Of a stretch of 64,000 bases of DNA, positions 13,171 to 25,961 are shown in pieces. The first letter of the stretch is position 1. Every line of letters begins with the position of its first letter. This DNA is from Larus michahellis. Its lineage: Eukaryota; Chordata; Aves; Charadriiformes; Laridae. Under the pieces are notes generated by a model. The model was not told the origin of the DNA. It did no database searches and saw only the letters and a program-made list of their open reading frames with translations. The translations under genes and the position numbers were made by a program. The stretch spans positions 99,260,549-99,324,548 of the forward strand of contig NC_133896.1 of NCBI RefSeq assembly GCF_964199755.1. Reading direction: 5' to 3'.

Positions 13171-16100
13171 CCCAAAGGATAACTCAGAAGAATGGATTCA
13201 CACATAATATTCAAATCTCATCTATGCTCCCAGCCATCAACATACAACATAACATCACACAGGCACAGTGAAGAAGAAACAAGATTAGCGAACTATGGCA
13301 CACCTTCATGTTTTTCATATAATCGGCTTGACACAAGCATAATGAAGTTGCAATAGACCAACTCTCCAAACATGTACACCTCTAGAACCATAGTAAACAG
13401 GAGTACCATACGGAATGGACAAAACAGATTGAGGTATTTCAATGATGGATACAGCATTAGTGCCTATGAAAAGGACAAAAACACAAGCAATTCCACCTTT
13501 TATGTGTGTGCCAAGCAGTCAATCCTAACCTCACAGAAAATATTGCTAGTAGTGGACCAACTTCACACAGAATGTAAATCAGCCCAAAAGACCTGAAATG
13601 CATTTTCAAATGTCTCTTTTTCAAAAGCTGCAAACGGCAAACATAAATTGGAAAAGCTGCTTCTTATTCTAAGAAGTTAAATGCTATGTATCTTTTGCTC
13701 TTGGAGGTAGGGAAATTATTTTTAAAAAAAAAACAACACATCCTCCTTATCAACAAGGAAGTTTGCAAGTAAGCAGAAAGTCCCTATTCACTAACCCCAT
13801 ATCTTTATTGTGTTTCCATTATCTAGAGGAAAAAAAACCCCAACATTTCTGTAGTATAACTTAGCAGTTGATTCAGCAAAGAACTTTGACACATCATTTC
13901 ACATAACAAGGGAACTTTTATCATTTGAAGTCCTTTTGATAGACAGGAATCTAATGATTGCAACTGTAGGTAATAACTGATTTTAGAAGGAACAGTTTCT
14001 ATTGAAAAGCAAAGCCTGCCACCCATACAAGCTTTTCTCAGTAAAATTAACAACGGGAAGGAAAAATATTAACTTATAAGATATGTGATAGGTATAACAA
14101 ATGTATTGCAGCTGCACAGTGGCAATTTACAAAAGACAAAACATGGGCCTGGACAAGCCTAGCTTAATGTCATGCTGATACAACATGTCCTGAAGTTACT
14201 GGGCTTCATAAGAGGTCCTTCTTACTTGTTTTGTCTCAGTTTATCTCCACTGGCTGCAAAAGCAAGATCTGACTAAGATCTGGTTCAGAATAAGCACACA
14301 CTCTCATTCTGCAAAGCCAACTTTGGCTCCCACCAACTTCAGCAAAAATTACTGGTCAAGACAGCAGGCAGCACTTAGGCAAGTCAAGATTGTAATAATT
14401 TTAGAGTGTGCTAATTATACGAACAAGTTACTTAGCTACATTCAGGTTACACATTCTTAACCACACGGCTCATTCAAAATTAAAAAGCAGTCCATTCAAA
14501 ACACGTTCTCTGCACTTCTGCTGCATATCCTGCTGATCCATGCCCAAGATCTCTGCAGGGACACATTACAAGCATGGTACTGAATAACTGCATCTGAAGT
14601 ACACACTTGCCAGTGTACTGACAGACACCACAGTTTCCAAGAATTAAAGGATTAACAGTTGTCCTCCAGAAGCACTAATATTTTCTTCAGTTGGACTTAA
14701 AAATCTTGTAGAAAAAAAAATTTCATTTTATACCTGTGTTCCAAAATACACAGAAGTGTGTTGATCATTAACCACCTGGCCGTCTATTACATCTTGTAAA
14801 AGAAAAGCACAAATCAGGACACAGCAATAGGCACACTTGGTCCTTTGGACAATTCCCAAGCTATTATGAATACAAAACCTCGGTGAGAGTTCACACCACT
14901 TATGAGTTTAATTATTAAACAGGACAGTACTTCTGTTCCTGTCTTAATCCTTACACTGATGATGGCTTACCAGTAACTGTCCAATTAACAAAAGACAAAG
15001 AAAGGAGCCATTCATGACCATTAACTCCTAAATAAGAAGCATCATCGTTGCCTGTAAATGAACTTGCTACATTTTCCTAAAAACACACCTTGATTAAGGG
15101 ATGCTTATATTCCCCTGCTGATGAAACAATCTATGAGTAGATCTTAACTGACTTCACAGTGGAATTTTTGTCATTCGTTTCAACAGATGAAAAATCAAAT
15201 AATTATTTTGACTAAAAATAAGGTTTGCAGAATAAAACCTGTTCATCCTGTTCAAATTCCCGAGATCTATTTCAAAGCACACAGCAGAGAAATTAAACAC
15301 CTGGATGTATTTGTCAAGAGTTGAAACTTACTTAATTGATGAACAGAAATAAGTTACCTGTAGTTTTATCACAAAATAACAAATAGGAAGTATAGCTTAA
15401 TAATAAGCAGCAAATTACCTATTACAAATTAACCTCAAGTTGCTCAGCACTCCATATTTCAGATTATTTCTATTTTGCTGAGTGGGAATATTCACCTACT
15501 TTCTTGGCAGACAAAGAGAAAACAGCAGATCAAGGAGAAAATAAAATGAGTTGTCTGCAAATTGATTTAAACACTCTGGAAAAAAAAAATAAGCAAGCAT
15601 AATCATATTAAAATTCAAACGAGTAAGGCAGCTTTTCCAGGAATTTCAAGCATTCCATAAATGGTAAGTATTGCTGTTAATTTGGAGGCTGAGACACTTT
15701 TGTTTTCAGCGTTTGCCCAAAACCCTAAAATCTGACAGTTATGTAACAATTCAATTAAATGTTAAAGGAAAATATGGGCACAAAGTAAGTAGCATATATC
15801 AGAGGGATTGATTAAACCGTGAAAGACAGCATAAAAGCAGTTTTCAGCAGATCATATCATCGACGCTTCTCTTTTCCAAAACTCTTAACAGGCATCTCCT
15901 CTGAAGTCTAAAAATCAACCCTTTCCCCTGGATATTGAGTTAAGTACCCAGGAAAAGAAAGGGAGAATTAACTGATAAAAAATGGCAGAAGTTATCAGCT
16001 CACTGTCCTTCATCTTTTCAGTTTTATTTCAGTGAGTGAGCAAAGGAACACAAGCAAGGGCAGCACAAACATTTGGCGCTCAGCACTTTTAAGTCATTCT

Positions 16101-18821
16101 TTTTATGCAGTTAGATGTTTCAGAAGAAATATTTGTAGGTTTTGTCCTTACAGGGAGGATGGATGAGGGGAGGGAGGGAAAAGGAAGAAAAGAGAAAAAG
16201 AAGAGAATAAGAAGAAATGATGGTATTCTGAGAGAAAAGTGCCCATCCATCAACTGAGAGGTAGTATTTCTAGTTATTTAAAAACCTTCTTCAAGAAGCT
16301 AATTAAGAAATAGAATTGACAAAAATTACAGGAGCAGCCAGCTAATCTTCCTTATCCAAAGCACAGTAGATAATATGGTGTCTGGGGACAGAATGTAAGG
16401 CTGTAATAAGAAGAGACCTTTATGTAAACATCTCATGCAAGGCTTAAAAAGGCGTGCTCCCCACAGTGGGGAAAAAATAATCAGAAACAGAGTTGTACAG
16501 CACTCTTTCTGAGTAAGATTGAATGGACGCTGCAGGGTTAGGTGATGGAAATGGAGTAACCATCTGCAGGATGACTCTGTCCCTAGGAAACAGATATTGA
16601 GACAGGCAAAACAAAAACTGACAACTGCCTAATCTCCAGGCTTAAGCAAAGACTACCAAAACATTATGTTACCAAGAAACAGAAGAGAAAAGGATCTCAT
16701 GGGTCAAGTACAGCATGAGCGTGTGTATAAAGACATTTTAAAATTAACACCAAGTACTGTAAGTGGGAAATTGCCCCCCCAAAAAGACCAACCTTAAGAG
16801 TTTAAGCAGCATGAAGCGTTTTCACAAACCTGCAGTCAAGTGGCCCCAAGATGTTGCTGAATTCTCTGCGCTAGTACATCACCCAATGACCTACCATGCT
16901 ATGGGCAGCCAGAAAGCATCAAATATCAGAGCTGTCAAACAGATTTTGAGTACAAAAGAGAGCTGTTTTAATTAATGACTCTTCACTTGCCAAGCAGCAG
17001 CCTGACATCACAGGGTCTTCATACAGGGATGGACAAAAGAAGCTCCCCCCGCCTCCCTTACCCCTACCACATCCCATATCACAAAATACGGCCCTTTCAG
17101 TTACGCTGGCATCAATGCTCAGGAAGGCAGCACTGTGAACCAGGTCAAGAAACTAACCTGGATTTTAAACAAAAAAAAAAAAAAAAAACACAACAAAACA
17201 AACAAGACAAAAAACCCTACCGCACTCCACAATTCTTTATTAAAAAAGCAGGATCCACTTAGCAGCACAGCTCTACAAAAGAGATACACCAGCATATCTG
17301 AAGGGGCAAGCAAAAAGTATGAGCGCTTTATAGTGGAATCACTGCCAAAGCCCTGGTCTCATCATTTGAGATGCTACCACTGTTGTCTGAAGAGATACAA
17401 TCTGGCATGCAAATACTTTACAAAGCACTCCAAATATACAACAAACATTCACCAGTCCCATTAACATCCTTCTGGGGTAGTAAGAAGAAATTACTCCTCT
17501 TTTAAGAGAGGAGTTAATTGACTTGTGAAAATCACAGCAAGGTAGCTTCAATCGTAATTAGAACCTAGAATTTCTTATCCTTTATTGTTTCATACTCAAG
17601 CCATTATAGGTCACATTTTATCCCATAGAAACATCAATCTTGGCTGGACAAGAGATAGAGGTTTTGTTTTTAAACATTTTTTTATATATGTATATAAAAT
17701 ACTTATGTAAGTATATATTTAAAATAGGACTCCGATTAACACACCTTTAAATGTGGCTTTCACAGAAGAAAACAGCCTGCTCCCAGACAGAAAAAAAAGC
17801 CACAAAGGTAAAAGCAGAGGGGTTTTTTTTCCTTCTCCATGCAAAACACATTTGTGCCCAACCTGGTTACCCCGTATCCTTCTTCAACATATATATTAAC
17901 TAATATGGGAAAAATACATTCAAAGTTTTTGAACAGACAGTATTGTTACTGAAGACATTTTCACGTTAAGAGGTGTGTGTAGGTATGCGCACAGTTCCAC
18001 TACTTTTAAGAACACGCAAACACATATATCCCTACCTGCCCACAATCTGTACAGAGTAAGAACCGCTGCCAAGAATCTTACTCAGCAAGTGGCAGCGCAG
18101 CTTTAAACCAAGTGAACTGATGATCTCACACAGGCTTGTAAAATACTCTATTCAATAAAAACACCAACAGTTAGGCAGCAGCAGAAACATTTAAGTGCCG
18201 GCACTGCCCTCACCTGGAGAGAATTAATACTGCAGTGTACTTAGTATTTAAAAAGTCCGTCCTCTTCTCAGGGACCCCAGGTGCCCTAACAAGATGCTTG
18301 AGATCCCTCCTTGTTTCAAGGGGCAACGGGAAGAGAACTAACAACACGCAACTGTTCATTTCAGAGAGCAGGCAACTGCACGGAGATATTCATCAACCAG
18401 TGCCAGGTAAATTCTTGCCCTAGGGCAGTCGACCCACAACATAACCTTCCCTTTCTCTGCATCTTGTCAATTATCTATTAAAAATGAGTCTTTAACTAGC
18501 TTGTGTTTAAAAGGTTATCACATTTCACAGTGAAGACATGTCCCACGAAAAGCAAGGCACATAACAGAATTTTAGTAACTAGGAATACAGCTCCTGTCTC
18601 CAACTCTGTCCAACCGTGCTTCTTTTCCCTCCCACCAGAAAGTAGATTTAAACTTGGTGTTCAGGAAATAAGACCACTGTGGTACATTTGCGTACATGAG
18701 TGCAAATCGTGTCACATATATGAAAATTATTTCTGATATTAATATAGATTTTTCTGTCAAATACGTCATATTATTGAAATCAAGAGTGCTGTAATAGGCC
18801 AAATATCAGAGGAAGAGTAGC
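13171..18821. other. FILIP1L long last intron, left part; no gene seen
   Basis: This lies between the read-through 3' end and the old CR1 relic. It is AT-rich, with short A runs (17170-17188), a purine-only stretch at 16151-16216 and palindromic AT sequence near 17680-17715. The short open frames have no recognisable protein similarity and atypical composition. I searched the - strand for CMSS1 exon 2 features (Lys/Arg-rich and LxKDYYSSR-like coding) and did not find them. Confidence 0.6.
16151..16216 (+). repeat. Purine-only tract (GGGA/GAAA-rich)
   Basis: About 65 bases are almost exclusively A and G, starting GGGAGGATGG and passing into GAAAAGAGAAAAAGAAGAG. It is a low-complexity intronic polypurine tract. 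No gene context is evident. Confidence 0.7.
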
Positions 18822-19350
18822 AATCACAGAAAACAGGGCTTGGAAGGGACCTCGGGACATTTTCCAGCCTATTCCCTTACTAAAACTTGACTTAAATCCT
18901 TCCAAACAAATGCCTGATTCATCCTATTCTAAAAAACTTCTGCAATGACAATTGTTACTCCCATGTGTTCACAGTTACCCCAGGAATCTATAGCAGGGCT
19001 GAAATATCCTTGCCATTAAGAATCTTGGTAATTTCTAAACTATATTTCCTTTGATGAAATTGTAATCCAGTATTTGCTTTCCTATCCCTCCACTGGACTT
19101 CAAAAACTATTGTCTCTGCAACAGATTTTCACATATTAGTAGACAATTATCACGTCTTTCCTCAGTTTTGCTTTCTCCAGATTAAATGAAGCCAACTGCT
19201 CTCCCACTTAATAGCTCAAGTACTACAACTGTACTAATCATTTTCCCTCTGCAGAGTTGTTTATAACGGTGTGACAATGCAGTGCCCCAAGCCAGACAAT
19301 ACTCTGGCTAAAGTCTTACCAACATTAATAAGTGTAAGGATTATTTACAC
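18822..19350 (-). mobile_element. Ancient, heavily mutated CR1-type LINE 3' end
   Basis: The left end reads GGCTTGGAAGGGACCTCG, the family 3' end seen on the opposite strand. Further right are degraded versions of landmarks that occur in this order in amniote CR1 elements: a CTTTCCTCAGTTTTGCTTTCTCCAGATTAAA-like block near 19157-19185, then GACAATACTCTGGCTAAAGTCTTACCAACATTAATAAGTG near 19293-19335 (compare the family's 'acaatactccag...gaggtcttaccagtgctgagtag'). Many substitutions and indels separate it from the young copies in this window, and no coding frame survives. I infer an old insertion predating the neoavian CR1 waves. The evidence is landmark order recalled from consensus sequences. 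Confidence 0.7.
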
Positions 19351-19741
19351 TGCTCCTCGATAAGTCATGCACACAAGTGGGTTGCATAAAAGGAAATGCA
19401 AAGCAACCGAGAATTTTCCCTCTGGATTCCTAGAAGACAGATGCCAGGACCTAGTGAAAGAAAAGGAAATATCGGAACGCCCTGTGCAGTTGAGGAGGCC
19501 TAACTGGGAATTTCAGCCAAAGCTGCCTTGTTGGGAAACCAAAGGGAATACTCAGGTTTATCGCTTCATCTTCACTCATTCTCACTTGCAGACCTGGCTT
19601 ACATTCTGACTGCATTCAATCATCCAGGAACAAACTGGCAAAAGGCACGTACAGATACGTGGACTTCTGTGTAAAGGATCTTCAGCACCATTCCCTGGCC
19701 GCTTTCACTGAGGTTGAAAATGATACTCTCTGTTGCTCAAA

Positions 19742-19781
19742 CTTCTTAAACTAAAAATTTATTTCTTAAACTAAAAATTTA
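19742..19781. repeat. 20-bp perfect tandem duplication
   Basis: The unit TTCTTAAACTAAAAATTTA occurs twice in direct succession, apart from edge bases. It is a simple duplication with no associated feature. Confidence 0.85.
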
Positions 19782-20500
19782 AGCAGTGAGAAAGAACCTT
19801 ATCTAAAGTTACTTCTCCTAGATCAAGTTCTATAATGACTGTAGGAAGGTAAATAAGAAAACTTTTACAGCATGTACTACATACTCCCCCCTATTTAAAT
19901 GAATACAGTTAAAAGAGGAAGCAAAGCATACATCATACTTCCCCAAAAAAGATTAGGAGCAAAGGCGGGAGAACTACTTGAACAGCACAGAAACAGACGT
20001 ATTTTCTCTCCTTGGCTCCCCGCCCCCCATACACTTACTTTAGCCCACTCCCCTGAAGACAAGCATTGTATTGTGGTAAAATAGCTGATGGCCCATATAA
20101 ATAAGATGCTTCCACAGCTGACTTCCTGAAATTAAGAAGGGCCATTTTCACAGTCATATGTGAAAATTCCACAATTGTCACATGTGGATCACACGTGGAG
20201 TGTTTGTCCCAGTCCCTGAAATACCTGCTGTCATTCATTATGAAATAACAAACACAGCCACTACACAGGAGTTCTCACTCGTTAGTGTCACCCTTTCTCC
20301 TGCCAATTCTTGTTACAGGCTATCGACATCTACTTCAGAAGTTAATTTAAAACTGAGGAAGTTAAAAGACCCTTATGAAAACTGCAGCTTTCATAATTCT
20401 TAGATCATTGCTTGCCTTGAAAATGAGATTTAACTGCTTATTTCTACAACCATAAGCACTACTGACAAAAACTTTGGTATTTTATGAGTCCAACACCTTA

Positions 20501-20552
20501 AACTAATATGATGCTAATATGACTAATATGACGCTAATATGACTAATATGAC
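20501..20552. repeat. 20-bp tandem repeat, about 2.6 copies
   Basis: Units at 20501-20520, 20521-20540 and 20541-20552 follow the pattern GACTAATATGACGCTAATAT. Each unit contains two copies of CTAATATGA. The first unit differs at two positions. Confidence 0.9.
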
Positions 20553-22247
20553 AGACATACCACATAATCTTCTCATTTAAAAAATGTGGCTAGTTTGATG
20601 TCTTTGGAGTTGGTTGTCTTCGCCGATAGTTATTTAGCTATATTTAGACTCTTTAAGTAAAGGCAAACCACACAACTACTCAGATAGCTTCAGAATAACA
20701 TTTCATTTACAGGGGTGTTTTGAGAGCACTGATGGGAACTCACAAGGGCTCCCCAGAACATGAAAGGCAGCTCAGCTTGGTTTCTGAAAGATAAACGTAT
20801 CTTATTTCCTCTTCTATCAGTTGGAAAGATAACAAAAATAAAAAGCGGCCTACAGACGGGAACTCAAGGAGCCATAACTAAACAGCAAAGATGAACACAG
20901 AGCCAGCAAATTCAGAAAACAAGTGAGTGTCAAAAAAAGAATGGGGGAGACTGAAAACCATTCATCTTGAAGAAGGAAACAAATTGTTAGAAAGGGTGGA
21001 CGCATTTGAAGAGATTCTTGGTGCGCATGCAGACTTCCCATACATAGATAAGAGTTAAAAACCAAATTGAAAAAGCCCACCAAAATCTATATAGAGGGTT
21101 TTTTCTTTTAGTAATTCAGGTCTGCCCAAAAAACAAAATTAAGATCCCAACATACAAGCATGCCATAGCCAACGTATCTGCTTACATGCCTCTACACTAA
21201 GTAGTAGGGAAGGAACTAAGAGGATTCCCACAAGAATTTCAGTACACATACAATTAAACCAATGCAGAACTTGATATACAGCCACTTCCAAGTGCTTTCC
21301 AGCCAGTTCCTACATGATGCCATTCCCTCTTTACAGGAACAGTTTAAGCATTGATCTAGTCAACTGACCCAAAATGTTCTTTCTACAACTCATATCCAAG
21401 ATTCGTATTTTGTCAAGTACCAAGTTCTAAAAAGTAAACGAAGTTCAGTGGTCTAGCTACACATGCAATTAAACCCAAAGAGTTAGGTGTCAACAAGTAT
21501 TTTCCTTAAATTTAAGTTATTCAGCCTTTCCTCTCCAGAATTTATATCATGAATGATGAAAAATAAACCAATTTTTAAGTGCTGAAAGAGGAGGAAAAGA
21601 ACTAGATGGACAGTTTGTTAAATCCCTGCTTACAACAGTTAGACTGGTACAATCACTGAAGTGCAAGTTTAATTGTCCTGGCACAGAAATTTAACTGGTA
21701 TGGTTTACTCGCATAGAAAAAAAGCCCTATAATACAGCTGTTAACCTCAGGTTTGAGCCTATGCCAGGAGTTGCATCAATTCAGTTATTGTGGCTATAAG
21801 CAAACGTAAAACACACAAAAGAAAGCAACTGTAAGCAAACCAAACCTTGACAAAGTCATCAGTTACAATGCAATTCTCAGAACTGTGATAGTACTTCAGA
21901 TGTATTCAATACTGTCATTCAGAATTGCAAAAATAGAACATCATTTTGAATCACAAAAAAAATTTTTGCTTGAAATGAAATCTGATGGCTCACAAGGCCA
22001 TATTGTGAATGGTTTTAATGAGCTAGAAGTCGGCACGAACTATAGGCAAGAGCACAGGGGTGTTTCCATACCTAACTTCCCTCTGATTTAAAAGGCCGTA
22101 GAGCCTGAATACCAGTTAAACGCACAAAACCTGTAAAAATCTAGGCCTACAAATACCTTCTTGAAATACTAACACTGATGTCAATCAACTACAGACAGAA
22201 TCCTCCAACCACTTTGTACCCTATGGAATCTCTGAACTGGAACACTT

Positions 22248-22375
22248 CTCAAAAAAAAAAAAAAAAAAACAAAAACAACCAAACAACAAAAAATCCCACC
22301 ACCAACCAAAAACCCCACCCAAAACCCAACCAAACAAAAATAAAACCCAACTCAAAACCCCACAACTCTTTCTTA
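22248..22375 (+). repeat. Poly(A) run followed by a long A/C-rich tract
   Basis: About 18 A residues are followed by roughly 100 bases built almost only from A and C (AACCAAAC, AAACCCCACCC). Shorter tracts of the same style recur at 3090-3118, 6114-6149, 17188-17222, 36930-36965 and 48702-48752. It is probably an expanded and decayed homopolymer microsatellite; no retroposed body was recognised next to it. Confidence 0.7.
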
Positions 22376-23499
22376 GAGTTATAATCACATTTTAGCATGC
22401 AAGACTTTACATAAATATTTTTATCTATTCATCTCAATATACTTAGCAAATGATGGTTAATCTAATTCTTTTTATAGTTAGGAAACTGAGACACCTTTTA
22501 TATTGTCTCTAAATTTACATCAGAGAGTAGCACTGCTAGGAATAGCCCACCCAAACATTTTATTCTCAATACTGTGGCTCATCTACCAGGCCATACCACA
22601 TAGTCAGAAGGCAAACTGTTCAAAGTACTGAGTAGTACACCGGAGTAGTACATACAGCAGTAATACAATTATCCCCTCTAACATTAACTCCTTCTTTCTT
22701 AACACTGTGCCTTTGGTAATTGAAGCAAAATGCTTTTTGGTTTGGGGGTCAGTTTTCGATTGGTTGGTTGTTTTTTTTTTCTCCATGCACACTAACAATA
22801 TGAGTGCTAAAATTCAAGAGTACCATGACAATGCACGTTGACTTTTTTTATTCAGCATTTAACAAGTTTCAGTCGGATTCTAGTGAAACTACTGGGATGC
22901 AATACAAAAGAAAAACTTTGCTGCCATCTAGAGGTAAAATCTTCAAGGAACACAGAGCAAAGAAAGAAGCGTTTTCCCTTTTCCTTCTCACTTTCAAAGT
23001 CAAACTCTTTTCTTTCTCAACATATTATTAAAAAAAAGCTAAAAATTTTAAATTTCTGATTTTGAAAATAAAATCATGAATGGAGTTATACACATTCAGA
23101 CCCAGGATCTATGTATCTCATCTTTGGTAGCGACCAGCAGTGAACGCTTATGAAAAAAAAACATTAAATATCAGGCAAACAGAGTAAGAAATGCAGCCTC
23201 TAGCAGTCGACAGCTTACAGCTATCCACAGCTGAAATCTACATGATGTCTTTGTGTTCAGCAGTCCCTGATGGATGCCATGAATCAGTCTAAACTCTCTC
23301 CAAACCAATTTATATCACCACCTCAAAAACTGTCTGTCCCAAAGAGTTTCATAGCTCATTGACAAGTGAAAATACTTTTTACTTATCTTTAACCCACCTT
23401 CAATGGATGTCCTCTCAGGCATGTTATTAGAGAGAATTCCCCTAGTCACCATAATGCTAGATTTTTCTGATTTTTTTTTCTCTCCACAATCTATTTTCC

Positions 23500-24830
23500 G
23501 TACTTGAAAAGGTTTAGTGTATGTTGTTGTTAATCTTCATGCAGAAGCCATTCCATAATTTATCATCTTTGCCACCTTTTTCTGCATTTTGCCATACCCT
23601 TTTCTGAGCTGTTTGGACAAAATTCTGCAAAACATTCACCACGTAGTCATGGTTTGGACTTACACGCCAAAAAAAATGATGTGTTTTGTTTTCTTCTATT
23701 ATTTTCCAAGTAAATCCTACCCTGCCTTCTACCTGTTTGTCAATTGCCAGTTGCTGAGCAATGAGGACCATTTACAGGGACTCCAGGATCTGTGTTCTGA
23801 GTGACAAGAGATGTCATATTTACTACCGTATGCAAACTAGTTTTCCCTACATATATTATTTTTTCATTTGTTATCACTGAACTGACACACGTTTTTATCA
23901 CCTCGTTACTCAACACCATGAATTACTGTCATCTCTTTCTTCTAATACCCTCCCTTTTATACTGTATGCAAATATCATAATTTCAGTACTAACTCTCTTC
24001 CCATGCAGTTTATATGTTGAGTATCACAGGCGTCTGTGAGGTGTCTGCTTCCTATCCACTTGCCAGTTTTTAACCATGAGAATTTTCCTTCTTTTCCCAT
24101 AGAAACTTTGCTCTCCCAAGATTCCTTTGTTAGAGACCACTATCACATTTTTTTGAAAAATCATAATATAAAATGGTCACTTCTATAACAGTAACTTAAA
24201 GGCACCTACATCTGTCCCTCAGACATGGGTCAACCCAAACTACAAGAGACTTCCTGAGCCTCCGAAAGAGCCTACCCAGATACAAATAACCTCCTCAAAA
24301 TGAACCATCCTCTGGGCTAACTCCCAAGCTATGTCTCAGAATTGTTCCAGAGCTAGATCCAGGGCGTGGACTACTCAAACAACTCAACACTATTGACAAT
24401 TTAACAGTTCCACTGCCTGGGAACATTCACAGATACTGCCTGGTTCATTATTAGACAATCTGATACCATATGTCTATGTAACAATATCTGACTAACACAT
24501 AGTTGAATATTATCCTCAACAAGAAGTGCGGCTGTTTTCCCATCGCAAAATTAGATGTTGGTGACCATGCTTTCTTATTGTCATTTCTGCAGTTTGATCA
24601 GTTCACCAGTCATACTTACGAATATTCTGTGAAGCTTTACTCTAGAAGTGGCATCACATCCCTCTAGCATCACCAGCAATTTCAGTGGCAGATTGCACAT
24701 CACTAATAAGGATTCAGCAATTTTAAAATCATCACCTTCAGAACTCTTGGAAAAATATCACATTGTTCTGGGAGATTGTTACTCTTCTTTCTATCTCTTT
24801 GTTCTCAAACTTCAGTTAGCCCAGGCTGCT
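23500..24830 (-). mobile_element. Ancient CR1-type LINE relic, internal region
   Basis: Three separated blocks follow the order of an amniote CR1 consensus read on its antisense strand. Near 23556-23605 is TTTATCATCTTTGCCACCTTTTTCTGCATTTTGCC. Near 24049-24170 is TTCCTATCCACTTGCCAG, then CAAGATTCCTTTGTTAGAGACC. Near 24646-24800 is GTGGCATCACAT, then CCTTCAGAACTCTTGG, then TTCTGGGAGATTGTTACT. Between the blocks alignment is poor, and no reading frame survives. Boundaries are approximate and the match is from memory of the family consensus. A young CR1 lies about 130 bp further right in the opposite orientation. Confidence 0.6.
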
Positions 24831-24963
24831 TTTTTTCCATTACTCATGATCCATTAAGCACACCTGTGATGTGCAAACTTTCCTGAATTATTCCATACTG
24901 AGCACATGCAATGATATGATATTGGCTCAGCTTTATTCTTTTGAGAACTCCTGTCATACACAA

Positions 24964-25961
24964 TGAGGCCGGTGACAAGTAGAGTCCCTCAAGGATCAGT
25001 ACCGGAACCGGTCTTGTTTAACATCTTTGTCAGTGACATGGACAGTGGCATAGAGTGCACCCTCAGCAAGTTTGCTGACGACACCAAGCTGTGTGGGGCA
25101 GCTGACACGCTGGAGGGAAGGGATGCCATCCAGAAGGACCCTGACAGGCTGGAGAGGTGGGCCCATGCCAGCCTCATGAAGTTCAACAAGACCAAGTGCA
25201 AGGTCCTCCATCTGGGTTGGGGCAATCCCAAGCACTAATATAGGCTGGGCAGTGACTGGCTTGAGAGCACTCCTGAAGAAAAGGACTTGGGGGTGCTGGT
25301 GGACAAGAGGCTCAACATGAGCCATCAGTGTGCACTAGCAGTGCAGAAAGCCAATCGTATCCTGGGCTGCATCAGGAGAAGCGTGGCCAGCAGGTCGAGG
25401 GAGGTGATTCTCCCCCTCTACTCCACTCTTGTGAGACCCCACCTGGAGTACTGCATCCAGCTCTGGAGCCCCTACTAAAAGAAAGATATGGACGTGCTGG
25501 AACGTGTCCAGAGAAGGGCCACGAGGATGATGAGAGAGCTGGAGCACCTCTCCTATGAGGACGGGCGGAGAGAGTTGGGGTTGTTCAGTCTGGAGAAAAG
25601 AAGGCTCCAAGGAGACCTTACAGTGGCCTTCCAGTACTTACAGGGGGCCTACAGGAAAGCTGGGGAGGGACTTTTTAGGATGTTGGGTAATGGTAGGACT
25701 AGAGGGAATGGATTAAAACTAGAGATGGGTTGATTCAGATTGGACGTTAGGAAGAAGTTCTTCACCATGAGGGTGGTGAGACACTGGCACAGGTTGCCCA
25801 GAGAGGTGGTGGAAGCCCCATCCCTGGAAGCTTTTAAGGCCAGGCTGGATGGGGCTCTGAGCAGCCTCGTCTAGTGGGAGGTGCCCCTGTCCATGGCAGG
25901 GGGGTTGGAACTAGATGATCTTTAAGGTCCCTTCCAACCCTAACAATTCTATGATTCTATC
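24964..25961 (+). mobile_element. CR1 LINE, 5'-truncated, sense strand
   Basis: This is about 1 kb from the reverse transcriptase region to the 3' end. One frame reads through RT landmarks: VPQGS, then FADDTKL (the catalytic Asp-Asp box at about residues 39-45), then [23 protein letters not shown], then [11 protein letters not shown]. It stays in register with three nonsense codons at 25236, 25476 and 25731, so the copy is inactive but little decayed. The element ends TTCCAACCCTAACAATTCTATGATTCTAT, the usual avian CR1 tail. The 5' end at about 24964 is a truncation. It lies in the FILIP1L last intron in the sense direction. Confidence 0.93.

Larger units (their letters stand above)
19351..23499. 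other. FILIP1L last intron, middle part; no gene seen
   Basis: This is AT-rich intronic sequence. It contains a 20-bp duplication at 19742-19781, a 20-bp tandem at 20501-20552 and an A/C-rich tract at 22250-22375. Short frames on both strands show no family resemblance. No splice-flanked coding segment that fits FILIP1L or CMSS1 was found. Confidence 0.6.

Noticed and set aside
17170..17222. Poly(A) run as a SINE or processed pseudogene tail
   Set aside because: No element body, coding remnant or clear target-site duplication was recognised upstream.
25287..25733. Several separate small genes at 24.96-25.73 kb
   Set aside because: All are one frame of a single CR1 RT-protein remnant interrupted by three stop codons.
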